Part shown: positions 31,838-37,886 of the stretch, one piece after another
Layout of the letters: each line of letters begins with the position of its first letter
How positions within the stretch are numbered: the first letter of the stretch is position 1
Position numbers and translations under genes: made by a program
The notes under the pieces: model-generated
Database searches by the model: none
Told to the model about the DNA's origin: nothing
Seen by the model: the letters and a program-made list of their open reading frames with translations, nothing else
NCBI RefSeq assembly: GCF_029269265.1
Contig: NZ_JARIXP010000005.1
Location: 500,347-538,232 of the forward strand
Direction: 5' to 3'
DNA from: Rheinheimera sp. 1928-s
GTDB taxonomy: Bacteria > Pseudomonadota > Gammaproteobacteria > Enterobacterales > Alteromonadaceae
Length of the DNA: 37,886 bases

Positions 31838-33937
31838 ATGTCAGCAGATTTATCCTTATATAGAAACATTGGTATCTTCGCCCACGTTGATGCCGGCAAA
31901 ACCACTACTACCGAGCGTATCCTGAAACTGACCGGTAAAATCCATAAGATAGGTGAAGTTCACGAAGGTGAATCGACCACTGACTTCATGGTACAAGAAG
32001 CTGAGCGTGGTATTACTATCCAGTCAGCAGCTGTAACCTGTTTCTGGAAAGGTCACCGCTTCAACGTAATAGATACACCAGGCCACGTTGACTTCACAGT
32101 TGAAGTTTACCGTTCTCTGAAAGTATTAGACGGTGGTATCGGTGTATTCTGTGGTTCTGGTGGTGTTGAACCTCAGTCAGAAACTAACTGGCGTTATGCG
32201 AACGACGCGAAAGTATCTCGTCTGATTTTCGTAAACAAGTTAGACCGTATCGGTGCTGACTTCATCCGCGTGACAGATCAAGTTAAAAACGTACTGGGCG
32301 CTCAGCCACTGATCATGACTTTACCAATCGGCCGCGAAGATACTTTCGTGGGTGTGGTTGACCTGCTGACTGAAAAAGCCTACGTGTGGGATGATTCTGG
32401 CAAACCAGAAAACTACGAAGTAATAGATATCCCAGCGGATATGGCTGATGACGTTGCTATGTACCGTGAGCAGTTAGTTGAAACTGCTGTGGAACAAGAT
32501 GACGACCTGTTAATGGCATATATGGAAGGTGAACAACCTACTATTGAGCAGATCAAAGCTTGTATCCGTAAAGGTACACGTGACCTGGCATTCTTCCCTA
32601 CCTACTGTGGTTCTGCCTTCAAAAACAAAGGTATGCAATTACTGTTAGACGCTGTTGTTGATTACTTACCGTCTCCAACTGAAGTAAACCCACAGCCTCT
32701 GACTGACGAAGAAGGCGAAGCAACTGGCGAATTCGCTATCGTTTCTGCTGATGAGCCGTTCCGTGCTTTAGCATTCAAGATCATGGATGACCGTTTCGGC
32801 GCCCTGACCTTTATCCGTATTTACTCTGGTGTTCTGAACAAAGGCGATACCTTACTGAACTCGTTCACAGGTAAAACTGAACGTATCGGCCGTATGGTTG
32901 AGATGAACGCGAATGACCGTACTGACCTGACTACAGCTCAGGCCGGTGATATCATCGCGCTGGTTGGTCTGAAGAACAACACGCAAACTGGCCACACTCT
33001 GTGTGATCCAAAACACATCTGTACTTTAGAACCAATGATCTTCCCAGAGCCAGTAATCTCTATCTCTGTCACGCCAAAAGACAAAGGTTCTGTTGAGAAA
33101 ATGGGTATCGCCATCGGTAAGATGGTGTCAGAAGATCCAACGTTCCGTGTTGAGACTGATGTTGATTCAGGCGAAACCATTCTGAAAGGTATGGGTGAAC
33201 TGCACTTAGATATCAAAGTAGACATCCTGAAACGTACTTACGGTGTTGAATTAGTTGTAGGTCAACCACAGGTTGCTTACCGCGAAACAATCACTCGTGA
33301 AATTGAAGACAGCTACACGCACAAGAAACAATCTGGTGGTTCAGGTCAATACGGTAAAATCGACTACCGCATTCGTCCAGGTGAGCAAGGTTCAGGCTTC
33401 AAGTTCATCTCTTCTACTGTTGGTGGTAGCGTTCCAAAAGAATTCATGCCAGCCATCGAGAAAGGTTTTGCTTCAATGATGAGCACTGGTACTTTAGCGG
33501 GCTTCCCAGTATTAGACGTTGAAGTTGAAGTATTCGACGGTGGTTTCCACGCAGTTGACTCTTCAGCCATCGCGTTCGAAATCGCAGCTAAAGGCGCTTT
33601 CCGTCAGTCAATTCCAAAAGCTGGCGCGCAACTGCTTGAGCCAATCATGAAAGTTGACGTCTTCACTCCTGAAGATCACGTAGGTGATGTAATCGGTGAC
33701 TTAAACCGTCGTCGTGGCATGATCTCTGGTCAGGAAGCTGGCGTCACTGGCGTACGTATCAAAGGTGACGTACCACTGTCTGAGATGTTCGGTTACATCT
33801 CTACACTGCGTACTATGACTTCTGGTCGTGGTCAGTTCTCTATGGAATTCTCTCACTACGCACCATGTCCACAAAACGTGGCTGACACAGTGATTGCAAA
33901 AGAGAAAGAAAAGAAAGCTGCCGCTGCTAAAAACTAA
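31838..33937 (+). CDS. fusA2: Elongation factor G, second-type paralogue
   Basis: 699 residues with the full EF-G domain order. GTPase motifs: [12 protein letters not shown] (15-26), DTPGH (78-82) and NKLD (132-135); then domain II, domain III with [14 protein letters not shown], domain IV with [10 protein letters not shown] and [17 protein letters not shown], and domain V. Translocation GTPase of the ribosome. It stands alone without rpsL, rpsG or tuf, and the G1-region [19 protein letters not shown] differs from the standard strand-operon EF-G, so I take it as the EF-G2 type found beside the main copy in Alteromonadales-like bacteria. Codon choice is visibly biased (CGT, GGT, GTT, GAA, AAC), as in highly expressed genes. 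A strong terminator follows. Confidence 0.92.
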   Translation: MSADLSLYRNIGIFAHVDAGKTTTTERILKLTGKIHKIGEVHEGESTTDFMVQEAERGITIQSAAVTCFWKGHRFNVIDTPGHVDFTVEVYRSLKVLDGGIGVFCGSGGVEPQSETNWRYANDAKVSRLIFVNKLDRIGADFIRVTDQVKNVLGAQPLIMTLPIGREDTFVGVVDLLTEKAYVWDDSGKPENYEVIDIPADMADDVAMYREQLVETAVEQDDDLLMAYMEGEQPTIEQIKACIRKGTRDLAFFPTYCGSAFKNKGMQLLLDAVVDYLPSPTEVNPQPLTDEEGEATGEFAIVSADEPFRALAFKIMDDRFGALTFIRIYSGVLNKGDTLLNSFTGKTERIGRMVEMNANDRTDLTTAQAGDIIALVGLKNNTQTGHTLCDPKHICTLEPMIFPEPVISISVTPKDKGSVEKMGIAIGKMVSEDPTFRVETDVDSGETILKGMGELHLDIKVDILKRTYGVELVVGQPQVAYRETITREIEDSYTHKKQSGGSGQYGKIDYRIRPGEQGSGFKFISSTVGGSVPKEFMPAIEKGFASMMSTGTLAGFPVLDVEVEVFDGGFHAVDSSAIAFEIAAKGAFRQSIPKAGAQLLEPIMKVDVFTPEDHVGDVIGDLNRRRGMISGQEAGVTGVRIKGDVPLSEMFGYISTLRTMTSGRGQFSMEFSHYAPCPQNVADTVIAKEKEKKAAAAKN

Positions 33938-33952
33938 TTAGCTGCTAATGCA

Positions 33953-33987
33953 AAAAAGCCCCGCTGGTGAAAACCGCGGGGCTTTTT
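33953..33987 (+). terminator. Rho-independent terminator of the EF-G gene
   Basis: Perfect 12-bp stem AAAAAGCCCCGC (33953-33964) / GCGGGGCTTTTT (33976-33987) with an 11-nt loop, then more T. It is followed at once by copy 2 of the four-hairpin repeat. Confidence 0.95.
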
Positions 33988-33988
33988 G

Positions 33989-34059
33989 TTTTTCACATCC
34001 CTGTGAAAAATCCCTTCGGGACCAGCTAAAGCTGTCCAAAAAACGTTCCTGACATTTTT
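33989..34059 (+). repeat. Four-hairpin interspersed repeat, copy 2
   Basis: Same order as at 5388-5459: TTTTTCACA/TGTGAAAAA (33989-34010, loop TCCC), TCCC/GGGA (34011-34021), CAGCT/AGCTG (34023-34034, identical in both copies), and an imperfect AAAAACG/CATTTTT stem (about 34039-34058). The first two stems differ from copy 1 by paired changes. It follows directly after the fusA2 terminator. Confidence 0.75.
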
Positions 34060-34072
34060 GTATTTTCAGCAG

Positions 34073-34636
34073 TTATTGCATTTTTTTCCCCGCTTCGCTG
34101 GCTTCCATTAATTTCGCCAGTCTGGATAAACGGGTTTCAGCTTTTTTGGCGCTACAGATCCAGTGCAGCAGCACCTTTTGATAACCTGGTGCTGTGGTTA
34201 CAAAAAACGACCAGGCTGCAGCATTGCTCTGAAAAATTGTTAGTTCTTCTGCTGACAAGCTGGCCACTGTCTCCTGCTCATGCGAGTAGATTGCAGATTT
34301 TTGCTCTGTTCTGTAAGAGAAGGCTAACTCCCCTGCTGCAGTCATCCGGCCTTGAGCCCGCAAGTTTTCCATCTTATCTATATTGATTTGACTCCAGATG
34401 GAGCTCTTTTTACGTGGCGTAAAACGAATGCTGTAGCTCTGTTCATCTATACGCTTACGTTTGCCATCGATCCAGCCAAAACACAAAGCTTCATCTACAG
34501 ATTCAGACCAGCTCATACACGACTTATCCGTAGCGACCTTGTGAAAGCCTACTAATAGCTCTGACGCAGTGGCTGCGTGTAACTCCAGCCAGCATCGGAA
34601 GGCTTGTGGGCTGTCAAAAAATAATGGGGCAGTCAT
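34073..34636 (-). CDS. YdeI/OmpD-associated family protein (bacteriocin-protection type)
   Basis: 187 residues from ATG 34636, where the protein starts MTAPLFFDSPQAFRCWLELH as in relatives; GGTGAG lies 4 bases upstream. Longer in-frame GTG and ATG starts exist at 34666 and 34648 but add unconserved residues. Conserved blocks: ELLVGFHKVATDKSCMSWSESVDEALCFGWIDGKRKRID, SIRFTPRKKSSIWSQINIDK, and a C-terminal helical part ending with AETRLSRLAKLMEASEAGKK. Members are linked to resistance against cationic peptides or bacteriocins in some bacteria, but biochemical function is unknown. Cytoplasmic. Confidence 0.85.
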   Translation of the reverse strand: MTAPLFFDSPQAFRCWLELHAATASELLVGFHKVATDKSCMSWSESVDEALCFGWIDGKRKRIDEQSYSIRFTPRKKSSIWSQINIDKMENLRAQGRMTAAGELAFSYRTEQKSAIYSHEQETVASLSAEELTIFQSNAAAWSFFVTTAPGYQKVLLHWICSAKKAETRLSRLAKLMEASEAGKKMQ

Positions 34637-34706
34637 CAGGCTCACCATTTCATCAGAAAACTGCACTCTAACTGACTCAGTGGCTGAACAACAAGAAGGA
34701 AAAAAG

Positions 34707-34737
34707 AAAACCCCGGGACTTTATAACCCGGGGTTTT
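34707..34737 (-). terminator. Rho-independent terminator of the siderophore receptor gene
   Basis: Perfect 11-bp stem AAAACCCCGGG / CCCGGGGTTTT (34707-34717 and 34727-34737) with a 9-nt loop; on the minus strand a T-rich run follows. It lies 28 bases after the receptor stop. Confidence 0.9.
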
Positions 34738-34764
34738 ACATCAAAGCCACGATAAAAGTGTCTA

Positions 34765-36924
34765 TCAGAACTTATAACGCAGGTTTGCACTGACAGAACG
34801 GCGCTGACCGTAGAAACAATCCCCACGATTCAGACAGGAGGTGATCACTGTTTTGTCAGTCAGGTTTTGCACCTGCAGGCTTAGATCGTAATCTCCCATT
34901 TCATAGCCCAGCATCGCATCCAGCAAGGTATAAGAAGGCGTGGTCAGCGGGTCGTTCAGCACCACACCATTCATCGCGACATAAGCGCTGCCATCCGATG
35001 TTTTACCTACATGACGCACACCACCACCCACTTTCATGCCATCAACCATAGCCAAACGCCAGGTCGCCCAAACAGAAGCCTGTTGTTCCGGCACTGCGGA
35101 TAAATCAGCCCCTTCTTCACCCAATGTATTACTTTGGCTGACATAAGCGTCGGTATAGGCATAGCTGGCATAAATATCCAGCTGCTGCCATGCCAGCTGA
35201 GCTTCCAGTTCCACACCTTTAGCTGTCACTTCCCCACCCTGAATTTGGCCATTTGGATCAATCAGTTCCGGGTCACCCAACTGGTCAGCCGCTAAAGTGG
35301 TAGTGCGGTTTTGTTCTTTAATTTGATAGATAGCAGCCGTTAACAGATGTTCTGTATTGTCAGGCTGATATTTCACACCAGCTTCCCACTGCTCGCCGGT
35401 TTGAGGCTTAAAGGCTTTACCATAAGCATCAGCGCCGAGCAGTGGTTCAAAGGATTCGCTGTAGCTAATGTAAGGCGAGACGCCACCATCCATCAGATAC
35501 ATCAGGCCCAGACGACCTGTAGTGGCATACTGAGATTCAGCCTCAGAGCCTTCGGTACGGCTAACTGTGCGGTCACGGCGTAACGCCGCAGACACCATCC
35601 AGCTATCGGCAATTTTCATATTGTCTTGCAGATACAGGCCGCTCTGATACACCTTGGTGGCTGCATAATCAGTCACATCAGCATCTGTTGGTAAATCTGT
35701 CACCTGACCATACACAGGGTTGTATAAGTCCAGTAAACCACCCGCACCATAAAATGAGTCATTGTCGGTGTAGGCATTCTGGTAATCAAAACCCATCACC
35801 AGCTTGTGCTCTATTGAGCCTATTTGTAAATCACCATGCAACTGAGCATCACTGGTGATAGAACGTGCATCGGCATTACTCAAGTAAGCCACACGGGAGA
35901 TAGTGCGGTTGTCATCCTGAAACACTGGCGGCCAGCCATACATAGTGTCGTAATCGGCGTGACTGTCACTGTACCGGCTGGCGACACGCACACCCCAATC
36001 ATCCGTCAGCTGGTGTTCCACAATCACAGTAGCGGATTGTTGCTCTGTGTCATAACGGTCAAAACCTGGTTCGGAGACAAAACGGTTGCTTGGGATCTGA
36101 CCAAACTCATTGGGTAAAATAGTGCCCTGATGCGGGAAAAACTGCGTACTGGTGCCTGATTCCCTTTCCTGCCAGTTGCCAAGCACTGTCACTTTAGTGT
36201 CGTCACTGGCCTGCCAGCTAAAAGACGGTGCTAAGGCTTTGCTGTTGTCTGGCACAAAGTCAGTCTGAGTATCACTGTCGCGCCATACCCCCACCAAGCG
36301 GCCTTGCAGTGTTTCATCGTCATTCAGTGAACCTGTGATATCACCAGCCAGTTGTTTACGTGAATAGTTACCCAATTGCGCCCATAACTGACCGCTGGTG
36401 GCTGCTTCAGGTTTTTTGCTGACTAAATTGACGATACCGCCAATAGAACCCTGACCATACAAGACTGAACTTGGGCCTTTCAGAATTTCAATTTGCGACA
36501 AGCCAAAAGGCTCTGTGCGCACATTGTTGTAATAACCAAACAAGGATTTCAGACCATCCAGATACTGCACTGGCGACACACCACGGATCACAGACCAGTC
36601 ACCCCGGGTATCCAGACCATAAGGACCATTGTATAAACCCGACACGTAACCCAAAGCATCCTGAACCGTCAGCGCGCCTAAATCAGCAATACGCTCTTCG
36701 GTCAGTACTGACACGGAGAGCGGAGTTTCGATAATAGGAGTATCAGACTTCGCACCTGAAGCACTGACATAAGAAATTAAACCACGCTGGCTTTTTATCG
36801 TGATCACTTCAATTTCTTTTTCATCAACGGCTTTGCTGTCATCTGCCAGTAGGGCTGCAGAATAACAACTTGTGGCCACAGCCAAAGCAACTAAGGATAT
36901 TTTGTGGAGTTTAAACAATGACAT
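34765..36924 (-). CDS. TonB-dependent siderophore receptor (ferrichrome-type family)
   Basis: 719 residues. Signal peptide about 1-27; a TonB-box-like EIEVITIKSQ (about 37-46); plug domain with ETPLSVSVLTEERIADLGALTVQDAL, IRGVSPVQYLDGL, EPFGLSQIEILKGPSSVLYGQGSIGGIVNLVSK, the hallmark of FhuA/siderophore-type receptors; then a 22-strand-type barrel ending in NLTDKTVITSCLNRGDCFYGQRRSVSANLRYKF. Cys pair near the C-terminus (SCLNRGDC) resembles that of hydroxamate and ferrichrome-type receptors. It imports a ferric siderophore across the outer membrane using TonB-ExbB-ExbD, which is encoded at 6277-8110. A Fur-like box lies about 60 bases upstream. The exact ligand is not determinable. Confidence 0.93.
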   Translation of the reverse strand: MSLFKLHKISLVALAVATSCYSAALLADDSKAVDEKEIEVITIKSQRGLISYVSASGAKSDTPIIETPLSVSVLTEERIADLGALTVQDALGYVSGLYNGPYGLDTRGDWSVIRGVSPVQYLDGLKSLFGYYNNVRTEPFGLSQIEILKGPSSVLYGQGSIGGIVNLVSKKPEAATSGQLWAQLGNYSRKQLAGDITGSLNDDETLQGRLVGVWRDSDTQTDFVPDNSKALAPSFSWQASDDTKVTVLGNWQERESGTSTQFFPHQGTILPNEFGQIPSNRFVSEPGFDRYDTEQQSATVIVEHQLTDDWGVRVASRYSDSHADYDTMYGWPPVFQDDNRTISRVAYLSNADARSITSDAQLHGDLQIGSIEHKLVMGFDYQNAYTDNDSFYGAGGLLDLYNPVYGQVTDLPTDADVTDYAATKVYQSGLYLQDNMKIADSWMVSAALRRDRTVSRTEGSEAESQYATTGRLGLMYLMDGGVSPYISYSESFEPLLGADAYGKAFKPQTGEQWEAGVKYQPDNTEHLLTAAIYQIKEQNRTTTLAADQLGDPELIDPNGQIQGGEVTAKGVELEAQLAWQQLDIYASYAYTDAYVSQSNTLGEEGADLSAVPEQQASVWATWRLAMVDGMKVGGGVRHVGKTSDGSAYVAMNGVVLNDPLTTPSYTLLDAMLGYEMGDYDLSLQVQNLTDKTVITSCLNRGDCFYGQRRSVSANLRYKF

Positions 36925-36983
36925 GGCACTTCCCTCTGAAAACAGTGCCGGAATTCTAAATGAAAATAGATCTCAATTGCAAA

Positions 36984-37002
36984 GCAATTAAGAATAATTC
37001 GT
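36984..37002 (-). promoter_or_regulatory. Candidate Fur box upstream of the siderophore receptor
   Basis: GCAATTAAGAATAATTCGT on the plus strand closely resembles the reverse complement of the box before tonB (GCAAATAAGAATTATTCTC). An additional inverted repeat AATTGC-AAA-GCAATT (36975-36989) overlaps it. About 60 bases before the receptor start, a good place for iron repression; inferred. Confidence 0.6.
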
Positions 37003-37035
37003 GTTTGAATAAATTTGATGAAGCGGACAGCTGCC

Positions 37036-37886
37036 CTACATCGTGGTAGGTGTGTTGGTTTTTATCAATCCAGGCTGATGAGCCGCTTGTAACTGCTGTA
37101 TGAACTTGAGTGCATCAAAATCATCCTGGCTGCTGAACAAGTGAAGTTGCTGCCAGAACTCTGCTGAAACATAAGCTTTGAGTACAGTCAGATAAGTGGC
37201 AGCTTGTGCGGTTTGCCCATCTTGCACCCGTGCATTGAACAACGCCCATAACCTGAAGAAGCTCATCTGTGGATCCAGCTGCTGCAACTGTTGATCGATG
37301 GCATGGTTTAATAACAAACCACAGCTGTAGTGCAATTGTGAATTGGCAGCTGCAGCTTTGGCATAATTTCGCTGTTTTTCTAATCCTGCCGCACACTGCT
37401 GCCCGGCATCCGTTAGCTTCTGCTGCAACATCTGCTTGTTCTGCTGCACTTCTGTTGTTGCCAGCCCAGCCAGATACTCTGCCGCACCTTCATGCACCCA
37501 GGCATCCTGACTGCGATCAACAGCTCCGGCTTCTCGCTGATACAAATGCGCCACTTCATGGGCAAAAAACCAGAATACGGCTTCTGATTCCAGCTTCTCT
37601 ATCGCCTTTTCCCCATACCAGTGCATAAAAATTTGTCCTGGTAAAGTGCCGCCCTGATGACCATAACTGCCATCTTCTGTTGCGCTATAAGAAGCAAAAA
37701 GCGCAGGTCTGAAGTTCAGAGCTCCCATCTGTGAGGTGAAATATGCCATCAATTGCGGTAACTGGCTGTTGATTTGCTGCTGAAGTATTAGGGGTAACTC
37801 AGAGTCAATCAGGCTGATAAAATCAGGTCCGGCTAAAGGGGTTGCTTTGCCCAGATACAGCTTTGAACCACTGTCCCGCTCCTGCC
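37036..37886 (-). CDS. Putative gluzincin-type zinc metallopeptidase, N-terminus beyond window
   Basis: The frame is open to the right edge of the window, so the 5' part is missing; 282 residues are visible. HEVAH (encoded at 37560-37546) followed 20 residues later by WVHEGAAEYLAG (Glu encoded near 37491) fits a gluzincin zinc site: two His of HExxH plus a downstream Glu, as in M1/M61-like peptidases. A TTG/ATG near 37752 is in frame, but coding sequence clearly continues upstream (QERDSGSKLYLGKATPLAG), so I do not use it. C-terminal part is helical and Gln-rich. Likely secreted or periplasmic, but the signal region is not in view. Family not identified. Confidence 0.75.
   Translation of the reverse strand, partial: QERDSGSKLYLGKATPLAGPDFISLIDSELPLILQQQINSQLPQLMAYFTSQMGALNFRPALFASYSATEDGSYGHQGGTLPGQIFMHWYGEKAIEKLESEAVFWFFAHEVAHLYQREAGAVDRSQDAWVHEGAAEYLAGLATTEVQQNKQMLQQKLTDAGQQCAAGLEKQRNYAKAAAANSQLHYSCGLLLNHAIDQQLQQLDPQMSFFRLWALFNARVQDGQTAQAATYLTVLKAYVSAEFWQQLHLFSSQDDFDALKFIQQLQAAHQPGLIKTNTPTTM

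Noticed and set aside
1-37886. CRISPR array, tRNA, rRNA or prophage genes
   Set aside because: No regularly spaced direct repeats, no cloverleaf sequences and no phage structural or integration genes were seen on either strand. The YqjE-like holin-superfamily protein belongs to a housekeeping cluster.

Overview
The window reads as a stretch of chromosome from a gammaproteobacterium of the Alteromonadales/Chromatiaceae type. Rheinheimera or a close relative is my best guess, from remembered protein resemblance and moderate base composition; no database was searched. I see no rRNA, tRNA, CRISPR array, transposase, integrase or phage module. Most genes are ordinary metabolic, envelope and signalling genes in short operons, separated by clear hairpin terminators.

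Layout. 1-5.4 kb: tail of a TonB-dependent receptor, an alpha/beta hydrolase, a three-gene YqjD/YqjE/YqjK-like envelope-stress cluster, a secreted GlpQ-type phosphodiesterase, an EamA exporter and a broken family-2 glycosyltransferase. 5.4-9 kb: a multi-hairpin repeat, glutathione peroxidase behind a 24-bp palindrome, and a tonB-exbB-exbD operon with a Fur-like box and a PepSY protein upstream. 9-12.7 kb: a PAS-GGDEF diguanylate cyclase, a soluble two-PAS chemotaxis-type transducer and a broken aldo/keto reductase. 12.7-19.4 kb: CobB-type sirtuin, Tat-exported PhoX-type lipoprotein, DUF2798 protein, a coupled pseudouridine synthase/ABM pair, cytochrome b561 and an MgtC/DUF4010 membrane protein. 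19.6-25.4 kb: the most unusual part, described below. 25.5-31.4 kb: fasciclin protein, an ArsR regulator next to an old-yellow-enzyme reductase, an orphan lipoprotein, a large PepSY membrane protein with a His-rich loop and a small membrane protein. 31.8-37.9 kb: a second-type EF-G, another copy of the multi-hairpin repeat, a YdeI-like protein, a siderophore receptor with a Fur-like box, and a zinc-metalloprotease cut by the window edge.

Main discovery candidate: between a luciferase-like monooxygenase (19646-20632, plus strand) and a DUF481 protein (24412-25401, minus strand) lie two unrelated cargo segments, a subtilase gene and a small secreted-protein gene. They are separated by a chimeric scar in which a DUF481 3' fragment is joined to a monooxygenase 3' fragment. 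Homology between the duplicated flanks stops at the stop codons of both flanking genes. The picture is two alleles of one variable intergenic slot caught side by side in a tandem partial duplication, with no mobile-element gene present.

A second candidate is a four-hairpin repeat that sits immediately after intrinsic terminators at 5388-5459 and 33989-34059, with compensatory base changes that preserve its stems.

How genes may work together: the TonB complex, two siderophore-type receptors (one only a 3' end), two PepSY membrane proteins and two Fur-like boxes suggest an iron-uptake theme spread over the window. Glutathione peroxidase, the OYE reductase and cytochrome b561 suggest redox stress handling.
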